From Clitopilus passeckerianus (lineage: Eukaryota; Basidiomycota; Agaricomycetes; Agaricales; Entolomataceae), in NCBI GenBank assembly GCA_944990035.1, contig CALYLX010000100.1:558001-622000 (forward strand): DNA of 64,000 nucleotides, read 5' to 3'. Shown one piece after another: positions 1-11,847 of this stretch. The notes beneath the pieces were generated by a model. That model was not told the DNA's origin, ran no database searches, and saw only the letters and a list, made by a program, of their open reading frames with translations. Position 1 is the stretch's first letter. Each line of letters opens with the position of its first letter. Made by a program: the position numbers and the translations under genes.

Positions 1-664
1 AAACCTGGGAAGTTTTCTGAGTGAAAAAACGGCGCTGAAACGCATTATTGCCTCTACCCTAAGGTATCATGTACCGGGGTCGGGTTGAGGACAATAATAC
101 TCCAGGCAGATTGTGTAAGGGAAACAGTGATGGAGTGAGACGGTCGGTCCCACATACCGTCATGTTAGCGTATGCCTGAAGCATCAATGCCACCCAGTTT
201 GATATCAGAACGATATTCATGACAACACATGGCATGGCTGGCAGTTCAGGTGGTTGGCAGCAGTTGGTAGGCATGCCTTGGCAAATGGAGCGTATGGAGA
301 GCTTTTTCTGAACCAAAGAAATCTTTGCGGGGACCCTGTGGCAGTTTTTCCAATTCGTGAAGCCGAACCGTAGATCACCTGTGTAGGGGTATAATTTTCA
401 TCTGAACCGAGCCGGAAAGGAGTTGAGACAGTCAAAATGGAGATTGTAACCAAACCCGAAGTAACAGGTCAGACTGGTCAGGGGAATGAACCTGAAGTGG
501 CTGGTTCAGTTCTGATCCTTACGCTCACTTGATCTTTCACCACGACGTCCTCGACAGTAACGACGAGGAGGACGTTATAGACGACGACCAAAAGACTTAA
601 TAGCTGTTGAACGCAGTTGAAGAACAAAGAGATCCCAATAAAGACGCCACAGCCGACAACAACA
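1..664. other. Upstream region without a recognised gene
   Basis: No open frame here resembles a known family, and no splice pattern links the short frames on either strand. The last 200 bases probably hold the promoter and 5' leader of the FHA-RING gene that follows. Confidence 0.5.
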
Positions 665-2512
665 ATGGAAGCGGGTAACGAATCACCACCAACACGCACA
701 ACAACGATATTGGGCAGTTTTCTGCGTGGCCGTCCTCGAAACTCGTCGCAATCGCAAATACCACCAGAAGCTATTCGAGAGCTTTCACCATCGCCACCCC
801 AGCCACCATCGCCAGGCGGATTAGCAAGTCAGCTGAATCGACGGAGTCGCATCAGCGCACCTCCTGTGCAACCTTCATCGTCCCATCAGAACACCACCAG
901 CAATACAGGGCTCGGCCTCACCAATATGCTACGACGACGACGTTCAGGAGGTCAGATAGCTGCAAGCCCAGCCGCACAGACAACAGCACCCACTTTGCCC
1001 GCACCGACACTAAGCACAGCAGCCGCCACGGCCAGCACGGGAAATATTCCAGTGCCACAAGCAACGACGCCGCCGCTCAACTTGACAGGCGCGAACTCCA
1101 GTCCAAGCAACAGGGTCCATCGTATCCGCCTCGTGCCACATATCGAGGGCAGGAGATCATTGAGGTTCGATGCCATACCACGCGACCTCAAAGAGGGTGA
1201 TGCACCTATTCGCATTGGGCGCTTCACCGATCGTTCTGGCGTCGGGCTCGCTGCGATAAACGCCATGAGCACCAACAAGCTCGCTTTCAGATCCAAGGTC
1301 GTCTCAAGGGCACACGCGGAGATCTGGGTTGAAGCAGGACCCAAGTTTCTCATCAAGGATACCAAATCGTCTAGTGGTACCTTCCTCAACCACACTCGCC
1401 TTTCGCCAGCAAACACTGAATCAAGACCCTATCAAATGAAGGATGGCGATATTTTACAACTCGGCGTCGATTATCAAGGTGGAACTGAAGATATCTACAA
1501 GTCGGTGAAGATCCGCATTGAGATTGGGCGTGAGTGGCAGGCCGGCCCAAATGCTTTCAAGTAAGCTTTTTCTATTGCTGTCAATTATACACGTCTCTAA
1601 CGACGATACACCCAGTACTACTGCCATGAAGAACCTCAAGACGCTCATACCAGGGAAACCTGCAGCTGTGAAGGCAGCCACTGCAGCCGCCACTGCAGCC
1701 GCTCAGGGAGCGGCAGCAAAATCCCAGATACCCGATTGTTGTATTTGTAGGTTTTCTTTTTCTCAACTCAAAGCTTCCAGGTCATTGAATATTTTCTTTC
1801 ATTCGTAGGTCTCTTTGGCGTCACCATCCGCCAGGCACTATTTATCGCCCCCTGTTCCCATGCCTTCCACTACAAATGCATCCGGCCCATGCTCGAAACC
1901 CACCACCCTGCCTTCAACTGCCCCCTATGCAGAACCTACGCAGACCTCGAAGAGGATGTCGAGGTCGAAGCCTCTGAAGAGGCTGACTGCGACGACGAAG
2001 ACGACGGAGCGTCCTCAGACGGCCTCGCACCCAGCCTCAGCGGTGCACCTACCGCTCATCCCTTAGCTCAAGGCGGCACCGCATCCTCTCTCCCACGTGT
2101 ACCTCTCCTTACTGCACCCAGAGAAGACCGTGATAGGGGTGCTGAGACCGAGGTGGAGAATGATGCAGCTCGACCCATGTTGAGGATCACGACCGCGCAG
2201 GGGGCCACGCCTGAGCTTCTGGACGAGAGAGGCGAAGGCGATATGGACGTGGATGGGGATGATATGATGTCAGATTTGGCCGCTGCGCCTGCGGCGGATA
2301 GTGATGCTGAGGGGATGGTCGATGGGTCTAATCCCATGCACCCGCATCCACCTCTGGATATGGAGAGGGGAGGGAGCGGGAGTGCGAGGACTAGGGATGG
2401 ACTGAGGGATGATTTCGGCGGGGCTGTTGCGATCGGTATCGGGGAGATGGGCGAGGTCGGGGATGGGGATGGGGAGGTTGACGGAACTGTAGGTGGAAAG
2501 AGGAAACGGTGA
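665..2512 (+). CDS. FHA-RING E3 ubiquitin ligase (Dma/Chfr-like)
   Basis: Three exons (665-1560, 1616-1746, 1809-2512) encode 576 residues. An in-frame TTG lies upstream, but 665 is the first ATG. Residues 1-150 are Ser/Thr/Pro-rich and disordered. Residues 150-285 form an FHA domain with the IGRF strand, the SRAHAEIW phosphothreonine-binding segment and a GTFLNH turn. A RING-H2 finger at about 341-381 starts with CCIC, continues with C-x-H and H-x2-C, and ends with CPLC; intron 2 cuts the codon of the second ligand pair. The tail is acidic and ends in Lys/Arg. In Dma1/Chfr proteins the FHA domain binds phosphorylated partners and the RING ubiquitinates them in mitotic checkpoint or septation control. 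That role is inferred from domain order; the sequence shows only the two domains. Confidence 0.86.
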
Positions 2513-3201
2513 TCGTTCACCGACGGTGCACATGTTCAACCATAAGGACACTTGACTCGAGTCTCTACATGGATCCTGATCTCGTTGCAATCATTTGTGC
2601 ACCAGCCGTTCTTTTCCTCGTCCACTCTTTTCCTGATACTGTCTTGTTCCATCAATCCCGCTGTTGTCCCTCATTACCTTGGGGCTACCCATCTTGCTTT
2701 CTCGCTCCGTACCTATACAGTTATACTATTATTACTGGCTTTCCAACCCACCAAGCGATCTCTACCCCCATCCGCACCCGTCGTTAAGAGCTACTGTACT
2801 GTTTAGATTTATTTCATCTTGCTCTTGATACCATCCTTCCTCGTACTTATAACAAGGGAGATACCAGTTTCTCTCTTAACAGCGACATACAAATATCGCA
2901 TTGTGTCACATAGGATTGTTTCTCTTTCTTTTCTGGATTATTGCCGATATGTGTTTCCAACTATTCCAATACTTTACGAATGAGATTGTTATAATGCGCC
3001 GCAGTGGATCTCCACCTCGTTTGATGGGTTGACTATCAGCCCCAGACTTGACACTGACTAGATCTCACCATGTAAGTGAATCAATTACGGGGTTGTTGAT
3101 ACTATAAAATACTACTGGTATACCAGTTGAGTAAAAGGCGATTAAAGCCCAAACATACAGGAGAAATGTCCAGTTTAGTAAGAATTGTAGCTCTGAAAAT
3201 A
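2513..3201. other. Intergenic region between convergent genes
   Basis: This stretch lies between the ends of the FHA-RING gene and the BTB gene, which point toward each other. It should hold both 3' untranslated regions and polyadenylation signals. I see no gene. Confidence 0.6.
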
Positions 3202-4081
3202 TCATAGAAACTGTCTCGAAGAAGGTAAATTTCCGTCAAAGGCCCTATTAGCAGCTTCAACCTCCTTGATCTCGCCCTGGAAAGCCTTATTGACCAGATC
3301 CATAAAATTCTGGTCTTCCCTCCGTCGGTACGCGAAATCAACTTCGTGTCTCGCCACCTCCTCTCGTACGTGCCCAAGAAGCAAAGTCGTTTCTAGGCCG
3401 AGGCGGGCGGCTTCCTCGTGAGTGATCATAGGAGGACGTCTCACGATTTCGTGATATCCATATCTGAGCCATTCAGGAACCTTGTATTCCTTGCCTAGGA
3501 GAATCCTGTCGATTGGCGAGAGGTCGAGCCCTTGACTGCCCAGCTTGGCGGTGGCGAGGGTACGTATGTCCCTGAAGTTCCACATTGTGGCAAGCTTTAG
3601 AACAGATATCCACTCGTCTTTTGAGAGGCGCACGTCTCCCCCTGCTGGTGGTGTATGACTATGATCATTCTATGTGAGTCAAATGATGACGCTCGTGCCA
3701 ATTGGCTCTGGAATGTCAGACTTACAGTGGATACATGACCTTCAAGAGGCTCTTGAAGTCAGCTTTGGAAACCCCTTCAAGCCGAAATGGGTTTTGGTCG
3801 CTGGTCCCTTCCTGGGTGTTGCCGTCCCCAGGTGGCAACGAGAAGACGGAAGAGAAGATATCCGAATATTTGGCAAAGTAATGTCGTGGAACTCTAAACA
3901 GAGTTCCCTCCACCTGTGATACAGTATGGGTTAGGTTACAGCCTGGTACATTGGATGCCAGAGTCAGAGGACATACGAGGAAGATGACATTGGACATATA
4001 ATAATCAGGATCTCGAGGCCATGTGTCGTTTGCTGTAGCTGTAATGCTGTATCCTGATTGCATAGCGGTTCCACTAGACAT
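3202..4081 (-). CDS. BTB/POZ domain protein
   Basis: Three exons (4081-3977, 3913-3726, 3658-3202) give 249 residues. The BTB fold begins near residue 25, where the strand NVIF is spliced in phase 0 to the next exon, which begins Val-Glu-Gly-Thr-Leu-Phe-Arg-Val-Pro. This VEGTLFRVPRHYF pattern is typical of the large BTB family of mushroom-forming fungi. The domain ends near residue 110 and is followed by a helical region with WISVLKLATMWNF and a C-terminal helix bundle. Such proteins are thought to act as adaptors for Cullin-3 ligases or as dimerisation modules; the substrate cannot be guessed. The first intron is 63 bases with no in-frame stop, so unspliced prediction would insert 21 false residues. 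Confidence 0.85.
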
Positions 4082-4865
4082 GTGATTGTTTCTTTTCAGC
4101 CCTTGCTGTTATCCTCCTTTCGTTGAACAACCAATTATGAGCTGTCAAAGACGCGTTTCGCGTCGTCGTCGCGTAAAAAGAGGCAGACGACACGCTAACG
4201 TGGCGGTGCAATTAATCTAATCGTGAGGCAAACGGCCGGCGATCAGGATTCGGTATTCGGATTTCGGAAGCTCACTTTGAGCTCTTCCACTGTTCCAGGT
4301 CAACTTGACCTTGCCCTTGACTTTCGACCAAGCTTGCAGCAACTGAGAGGAACAACTAAGAGGGCCCCAGGCTGAAGCACAGGGATCTAGTATGCGACCA
4401 AGCCACCTAGATTCCATGAACGTCCTTCATATCGGCTAGCAAAAGACTCGAGTCTACACGACTTTGGGCCGAAAGCTGGCCGTAACTCCACGTAAACCCT
4501 GCTATTCAGTTGCCTCCAGGTGGAGGCAAGGCTTTTCCATTTAGGAGGGAAATGCGGTGAAATCAGGCACTGCCGGGGTGTTTAACGCGCTCAGGTTGGG
4601 TCCGATCGATATCTGATAACAGGAATGCACCCTTCTATTCCATCTGTCAAGGTCATCTGAGCACCGGATGAAGCTGGCTTTAACTTCGTGATAGACTCGA
4701 TGATCGGGCCCGTGGATGTCACAGAACATTCTTCATGTCAGGTCATGCAATATATACCGGCTCTATGAATTTGGCCTCGTTCCATTTTCGTGCTGCCACT
4801 TTGGCCCAAGGTACTGTTGCAGCTTCTTGCTAAATCGCCATACCGTGACTGAACCCATGACTTAG
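4082..4865. other. Divergent promoter region
   Basis: This stretch separates the start codons of the BTB gene (minus) and the solute-binding gene (plus), so it should hold two divergent promoters. The small open frames in it look random. A TTAG precedes the ATG at 4866, so an untranslated first exon is possible but not shown. Confidence 0.5.
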
Positions 4866-6027
4866 ATGTCCAGTATCAGCTTGACGATTCATGGCGCCAT
4901 CATCGGTGGAGTGTCTGAAGAAGCACCGAAAGGGACAATTGTCATCGATCCACAGGAAGTTTATGATGGAGGGTATACCAATGCCGACGAAATCAGGCTT
5001 AGAATTGGAACGGGTGGTTCTGGCCAGTCTGGTCTTATCAAGGCATGGGCAGATGCATTCATCAAGCATTGCGTCGACAAGAAGAAAATGCAGCCTTTCA
5101 AGGTAGGCTAATCCTTCCTTTGGGCGGCGTCAGACTTACCCGCTTCTAGGTCGGCTGGTATCTTGGGGATACAACTCAGAGTCTGGCATTCCTTGAGAAA
5201 GGAGCGATTGACATTGCAGTCACCTATAACGAAGCTGCTGAACTCCAGTCCCTGGCCTCTAGTGCAGCAAAGCAAAGGGTATACGGTTTTAGGGTAAGCT
5301 GATGTCACATCCATCACACGGGCACATTTATATTCTCTTCTAGGACCATTTCATTCTCGTTGGCCCTGGGCCCCGGGACAAGAACCCTGCGGGCCTCGCC
5401 AGCGCGGACGACGTTTTAGTTATGTTCAACAAGATCGTAACGCAGGGGAATTTGGATGCAGCCGTAAGTAGGCTGTCTCTCTCGATGACATTAGGCCTAA
5501 CAAAGATTATCAGACACCGCCCAAAGATCGACCGCCAGTTCGATTCTTGTCCCGGTACGACAAAAGTGCCACGAATATCAAGGAATCCGAACTATTCGTG
5601 AAGATTGGCCAGGTATGTGGCAATCTCTGGCATCTTGCCGCCTCGATGGAACTAACATTTCTCCTAGGTTCCTTGGGCATTCGCTTACTCTACTTGGTAT
5701 CATCAATACCCGCGATTCCCAATCCAAGCTCTAGAGGCAGCTGCTAAGCTCTCTGAGTATACCATTACCGACCGCGGAACATGGCTCTCTACCGCCAAAG
5801 AAATCACGAGCCAGCTGGAGATCTACAAAGCTGGGGAGGATTTGTTGCCGACGGATCCATTACTAAACCCGGGCCATATTCTCCTTGGCTCGAAGGCTAA
5901 TCCAGCAAACACGGTGATATCTCTGGAGTTTATGGATTGGGTCGTTAAGGACGATGGAGGCCAGGGAGTCGTTGAGAAGTTTGAGCACAACGGTGAGATT
6001 TTGTATACGAAGGCACCAAAATTGTAG
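4866..6027 (+). CDS. TupA-like periplasmic-binding-fold protein
   Basis: Five exons (4866-5102, 5150-5293, 5344-5463, 5514-5612, 5668-6027) encode 319 residues, and all four introns are phase 0. The protein carries the bacterial tungstate/molybdate-binding (TupA, PBP-like) signature: an early GTGGSGQSGLIKAWADAF segment, then DIAVTYNEAAE, DHFILVGPGP with an NPAGL loop, a SRYDKSATN segment, and late GTWL near the C-terminus. In bacteria TupA delivers tungstate to an ABC importer. Here no signal peptide, lipobox or importer neighbour is visible, so the protein may be cytosolic and the ligand is unknown. Fungal members of this fold exist, and a bacterial origin is plausible. Family confidence is good; substrate is inference. 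Confidence 0.82.
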
Positions 6028-7872
6028 ATCATTGGTAAGTTCCGTCCCTCATTGTCACCTTGAATCGTCCCTCATCGATTACATGAAGTCATAGATACAG
6101 GTATCATAATTGCCCAGCGCAAGATCCTCCCTGCCTGAAGTTTCATCGCCTCGTCTATTCGGCCGTTTGCATGCAGAGCCCGCCCCTTCCCTCCCGAACT
6201 CTGTTACATTCTTTGCCAGGCTTCAACAGCCTATTGGCATAATTTCGAACAAAGCAGCCTGGAAAGGAGGGCTTTAGCTCGATCAAGTGTCCCCAACCCA
6301 ACTAACGCCCTTACTTGCATGTCATGATCCTTGCACATTGGTTGTTCGCCTGGAGGTCTCAGGACGCCTTAAACTGCGAACTCAGCTTGATACTCACCAA
6401 GCGCATTTATTGCCCCATGATGTGGTAATCGTGGTGTGTATGCTGGCCCGGCTCGTCGTGCCAACTCTTTGCTGCGCATACTCCTGCTTCAAGTCGTTCC
6501 TTAACGGGTGGTATGTGAACTGTCGGTGAACTGCATCTGTGCTAGGTGGTCTGTCACCTTCAATACCGAGGAACATAGGCTGATACAAGAGCCGTCTGCT
6601 CACCCATCCAACGGGCTCATTTTGAAGGGCAGGTGAAAATAGGGATGTCGACACCAAGATACTTCCGCTGTGTTTATGTGGATGTGGATCAGCTGGGATG
6701 AGTAAAACCAAACATAGAGCACCAACCCGGACAAGAGCCGTTCCCCGGCTTGGGGACCAACATTCAATCTAGACTGTCGTACCTAACCTCTGGTTCGAAA
6801 TCTCGTTTCACCCCTATCGCAATAGACCAATTTTAACCTGTTTGGAGATGACGCTAAAATATTGTGGTTGGCTCGGAGACGTACCGCATGATCTCAATAT
6901 ATTCAAAACCGTAATGCCAACTAGGTGGCCAACAAGGGCTATTCTTGTTCCGTTGCCTGAACACTTACATTAATTCACGTGTTGCTGAACAATGGCGATA
7001 TGAAGGCTTGTCTAATATCTATTTGTTCACCTCGATATGCCGTGGTGGTTGTTCCCTCTCTTCTTGAGTAGACTGAACCCAGTAATATCTTTGCCCCATT
7101 TCGGAATTGGTGAATTGCTGGAAGGTATGGAGGAGTGGTGGTGGCGGCGGTGAGGTCGAAGCCTGTCGTTTTATTTCAGCGACGCCAAGGCACACGCTCC
7201 CTAGTTGAACAAAAGTGACATAAGAGTAAGCCGAGTCTGCTTCATCCTTGTGTGGAGATACGACGAGGCTTCGTCTCTTACATCTTTTATTATAGCATTG
7301 TTGTAACCACGAACCCTGGAATTCCCGCCGGCCAGTGAACTCAATTAAGCACTTTCTTCTTTCGTTGTACATTTCCCCCCTCGTATCTATAATTATATTC
7401 ATTTTAACCTGGCCTTTTACAAGTAGAATACTCACCTTTAACCTTTACACGCGCATATTTTGAACCTGGATCGCTAGACTACACGTGCTTCATTTGTTTT
7501 GACCAGGAAATGTCTGAATTCGGACCCCGGTGCGCGTGTTGTTGGGCCGTGGCCCCCTTGTTTACACAAGCGCAACCAACCTTCAACCGATGTGGTTGGC
7601 CACAGTAGCGCGAAGACGCCCGCTGAGGGCCAGGAGGCAGAAGGCATCTTTTTTCACCGTCTAGAAGTATAAGTAAATTTCTGACTCATTTTAAACCAGG
7701 CACCGTTGGTCGACCCCGTCACCGTTTCGCTTGAGCGCTGGCTCAGCCTGTCCCTCGGGGATGTAGAAGGTGTGGATATTGTTTTGCAGGTATGTAGATT
7801 AGCAATAAGGTTGCGTTCAGTCACTTAACCTGTACAACGTTCGAGAGGGCTCCAACCAATGTCGAGAGGCGT
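6028..7872. other. Long region without a recognised gene
   Basis: About 1.8 kb with only short unconnected frames, for example a 138-codon minus-strand frame at 7019-7435 that has no family resemblance. The last 200 bases may contain an upstream non-coding or short coding exon of the F-box gene: a GTATGT donor-like site follows a short open stretch near 7790. Confidence 0.4.
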
Positions 7873-9330
7873 ATGAAGAACAGGTCCGCCCCAATAAACC
7901 AGTGCCCAGACCGGGTCCTTCAGTATATCTTCAGCCTTTGCCTTCCAACCACGCCTTGGGACACATCTTCGGAGCAAGATTTTGCAAAGCCATCAAGGAG
8001 ACAAAATGCACCAGTTCTTCTGACAGGCATATGCAACCACTGGAGAAACCTGGCCATTCAGTCAGCAGAACTTTGGGCGAGCCCTACCCTCTACTTCCCA
8101 TGCTTCGATACCTTCCCAAAAATGTTAGCCCGGTTCGAGCTACTAGCCATGTGGCTAAGAAGGTCCCAAAGGGAACGAAGCCTATCGCTCGACATCTTCG
8201 TTAAAGATTACCCCACATCAACCCACTGGCCAGCCATATTCAATTGTATTAAGAAACTGCTTAGCCGGGTGATGCATCGAGTCGTTCGCATGAACCTCGA
8301 AACCAACAAAACGGAGCTGCAGAATTTCTTCCTCGCAGGGCCAGCGTTGGTTAACCTCAAAGAGCTTACCCTTGCAAATCCCATGCCAGACTCGGACCTG
8401 GTGCGATGCAGAGTTAACCTCAGGAACAACCCCTCGCTCAAATCACTTTCATTATATGCCCGGGATATGTATTGGCTAGACGAACACTACCGGTACCTAA
8501 CTCAGATTAATCTGAAGGAACTCAGTATCGACCGGTGTCATTCAACAACTTGGCGCCAAATCATGCAAGAATGTCCAAATCTTCAACATGCCTCAGTCAT
8601 GATTCTGGACGAGAAGAGGGGGCCGCCTGAGGTTTTCCCTTGGGTATTCACTTGGGGTACCCCTTCAAATTTCCAGCCCGAATACTCCTCCGGATACACT
8701 CAAGTCATTGATTTAAAATACCTTCAATCTTTACGAATGCGATCATACGGCAAGAACCAACTCTCAACGATTTTCAATGACGTCTACCTCCCCTCTCTGT
8801 CTTACCTCGAGATTATCACCTCAATAGAGAAAGAGCGCCTGCAATCTCGATGGACGAATACACGCCATTTTTTCAAGCAGATCAACTCCCTTCGCGGTCT
8901 GATATATGTCGGAGCAGCCTGCAATCTCATTGACATGTTGCAATTCATGCCATTGCTCTCATACCTTGATGTCACCATCTCGGAAGATGCTCAGCCCGTG
9001 TTGGAGGCTCTTCAAGGAAATCAGGAGCATGCCATGGTCCTTCCGCATCTCAAAATGCTCAGGATCAAATTCGACGACTCAGGCGAAGAGCAGCTCCCTA
9101 TGTGGTCACATTCCATCGCAGATATAATCAAATCCAGGGCTAGAACCGGTACTCCTCTGAAGAAAGTGGACCTTGTATTGACATCCCTCTCGAGGCAAAC
9201 CCACGTAGAAACCCTCTTCCGATCCCTTTGCCCAGATGCCCCATTCATTGAACACATCTGTAGTTATGACCCGGAACCTCCGTTTGCATATTTTCCCCAA
9301 GAATTCCGTAACATGTTAGATACCGCTTAA
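7873..9330 (+). CDS. F-box protein with leucine-rich tail
   Basis: A single open exon encodes 485 residues. The F-box is divergent, at about residues 8-70 (CPDRVLQYIFSLCLP, then TGICNHWRNLAIQSAELW). The rest has irregular leucine-rich repeats such as LVNLKELTLANP, NNPSLKSLSLYARDM, INLKELSIDRC and FMPLLSYLDVTIS. F-box proteins of this type recruit substrates to SCF ubiquitin ligases through Skp1; mushrooms carry hundreds of them and most have no known target. The ATG at 7873 is the first in frame, but relatives often have a short coiled region before the F-box, so an extra 5' exon remains possible. The codons show no frameshift or internal stop. Confidence 0.82.
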   Translation: MKNRSAPINQCPDRVLQYIFSLCLPTTPWDTSSEQDFAKPSRRQNAPVLLTGICNHWRNLAIQSAELWASPTLYFPCFDTFPKMLARFELLAMWLRRSQRERSLSLDIFVKDYPTSTHWPAIFNCIKKLLSRVMHRVVRMNLETNKTELQNFFLAGPALVNLKELTLANPMPDSDLVRCRVNLRNNPSLKSLSLYARDMYWLDEHYRYLTQINLKELSIDRCHSTTWRQIMQECPNLQHASVMILDEKRGPPEVFPWVFTWGTPSNFQPEYSSGYTQVIDLKYLQSLRMRSYGKNQLSTIFNDVYLPSLSYLEIITSIEKERLQSRWTNTRHFFKQINSLRGLIYVGAACNLIDMLQFMPLLSYLDVTISEDAQPVLEALQGNQEHAMVLPHLKMLRIKFDDSGEEQLPMWSHSIADIIKSRARTGTPLKKVDLVLTSLSRQTHVETLFRSLCPDAPFIEHICSYDPEPPFAYFPQEFRNMLDTA

Positions 9331-9548
9331 GTCAGAGTACAAATTTCGACATATGATACCTATCGCATCCTGGTAACGCGAATAAAGTCTCGAATGAAGT
9401 GCCAATACACGTGTCCCATTCTTTGAAATACAAGTTCATCGCCGAGAAAAAACTTCTGCCAATATTGGTGGCGCAAATTCCAAGACTATATTCGCAATTC
9501 GGACGCGTGACTACATTGACTCCAGGAGAAACAGGTACTATTCTAGTA

Positions 9549-11847
9549 CTAAGCCGCCGACATCATGCGAAAACAGAAGATCAGATTTGATACCCCTCGA
9601 AGATTCCGGCACGAAAAGGATGTAGGAGACTTGGTGACCCCTAGTTTCTGCAGGTGTTGAATAGCCGATGGCTTGGCACTGTGAATTAGCGAGGTAGTTG
9701 ACTGAAAGACGATGGCGTGATTTTGTAGTTGATCATAGACGAAGCAATTGAACATTGCTTGATTGTGCAACGCTGGTCGGTAGTAACCTGCCTGCAAATT
9801 CTTCGCCCGTGGTGTGAAGTCGAATTCCTTCAAAGGAGTCGCCTGTGAGGTGTTTAGAATCCGGTCTTCGATATGAACTCCGTCCGAATCGATGTGAAGG
9901 TAGCGCTTGCTCGCGTCATTGTGGTCCGCAGGTGTCTTCCAGTGCTGATTCTTACCACCGATAGGAGTCGACTTCTTCAAAGCATACATTTGCTATTGAC
10001 CACCCTTGAAAATGACGGAATATACGGTCTCGTTGAGGATGAAACTCGCCGCACCCTTCGTATATTTGATGGAATTGAAAAGTGAAAAGAGGTCGGCCAC
10101 CGCTTGTTCCGTCTGACCCCCCAGTGCGGCCAAGAGTTTCTTGAGAATTGTTCCCAATGGTATCCGCAAGTCAAAGTCTGAGCGCTGTTCGCCGGGATAT
10201 AGTACGAGGAGGTCGTGGAACTTATGGTCATCCAATCGGAGCTCGCAGGCTTGGTCAACCAAGTCCCGGAGTTTGTCAAGTGTTAGTGTACTGCAGGTAC
10301 GATCAATTGATTCCTCCTGGGCGGCGAACTGGATTCCATATGCCTTGCGCGGTGACGGACCACAATGTCGAAAGAATTCAACGAGCTGATGTTCAGTTTG
10401 AGGCCGACTCTGGAGGTTCCGACTGTAGGGTGTTAGGTGTCGCTTCGAGCAAATACCAAGACAGCGTACCCCATTAACAGCTCCGACAGGGACCACGGCT
10501 GGAGGAAAAATAGACGGAGCCTAGGGATTGCTTTTTTCTGCCACTTTAAACGGTTTGTTGAAGGGTGTGCGGTCTATACGACGAACGTGCCAGCCTCAAA
10601 CATAACAGGTGGGACAGTTATGAGGTCAAGGGTGGAGTCAACAAGAGCCCATGCTGTGATGTCCCGCCGAAGGTGTGCAACAAACCGGCGGTTATATGGT
10701 GCTTCGATTACATATGCCCCTTTACTGTTGAAGTAAAACAACTCGTCTTGGAGAGGTAGAAAGAAAGTCGGCAGCTTTGCGTGAAGGCGGAGGACGAGTA
10801 GAAGCCGTAGCCATATCGACCCCCCTAGGTCTGAGTGAGTAGGAGACTTAAAACTTGATGAAAGAGCTACCCACCAATTCCAGGATGGCCCGTAAGAGTG
10901 AATCCGGCACTAGGATAAGTGCCACCACGAGCACCAAGGAAGGGTTCCTGAAAACTCCCGATGCATCTGGCCAGGAGCCATCTGAAGTCTCTAGACAGGC
11001 GGCTGTGAATAAGCCTTGTAGAGCACTGATATAATCCTCTCGAATCAGCGCCCCATTTTCAGGCAAACCCAGCATTTTAAGTTTCTCAGGTTCTGTCATA
11101 ATCCAGCATGATTTCGGAACCTCGACCAAATCGTCAGGAATTGTGTCATCTCGTTCGATGTCCCACCATTGACACAATGGCACTCCATCGATGCTCCATC
11201 CCCAACGTAGTCCCAAGTTGCTTCCCAAAGCTCTTGGGCTCCCTGGACTACCTCAGATCCAAGGCTGGATGAAGTCGTCGTCGAGCGTAAACCTGTATTC
11301 ACATTTAGTTCTCAATCGCCCATATGTCAAATCCAAATTGAATGGCATACTGTCACGATTACGGACATATCTGGGACATATTCGAGCTTTTTTTGAGGGG
11401 AGGTTCATACGAGAGTTCTGATGAGGCGGTTTAGCCAACGTTTTAGGGACAGATGTAGGCCGTTGATGTAGGTCTCACCATAATTCCGCCGAATTCGCGC
11501 TATAACATGTATACAGTCGTCTTTAAGACCTGTCACCCAATGCGCAGATACCTCCCCACCCGGTTGGAGAAGTTCCAAATCGCCAGTGATTTCATCCCAA
11601 TCAGACCTTGGAAATTCGAGGTTGGCGATAGTCCGAGTTCGTGAAAGCAGAGATATCCTTGACGGGGTTTCCAGAGGCCAAGCTGACTGATGGGGACCTG
11701 GTCGAGGTAGAGTGACCGTTTCTTCTTGATCTCGACCTTCAAATCTTCAATGTCTTTCGCATCTCCTTCAACAAGTACCTTGAAGGGAGATCTAAGCGGC
11801 TTATTATCGTGATCGACGACGAGACACCAGAGTTCGCGGGTGGTCAT
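9549..11847 (-). pseudogene. Crinkler (CRN)-type effector gene, decayed
   Basis: Minus-strand pieces line up as one Crinkler-RHS-like gene. It starts at 11847 with a ubiquitin-like CRN header (RELWCL, then FKVLVEG, LKVEIKKK and LGLWKP). A second header part at about 11614-11480 reads SDWDEITGDLELL to CIHVIARI. A P-loop NTPase core follows: GHPGIG at about 10893-10871, then LFYFNSKGAYVI, WALVDS, RLKWQKK and QPWSLSELL. The C-terminal nuclease-like part (10395-9549) has LQAGYYRP and a late FQSTTSLIHS. A 47-base intron at 10490-10444 is well formed. The frame breaks near 11630 with no GT-AG intron to explain it. In-frame TAG codons lie at 10576-10574 and 9995-9993. The Walker A lysine becomes glycine under the best splice. 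I therefore call it a pseudogene; unusual splicing could rescue only some of these lesions. Confidence 0.7.
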
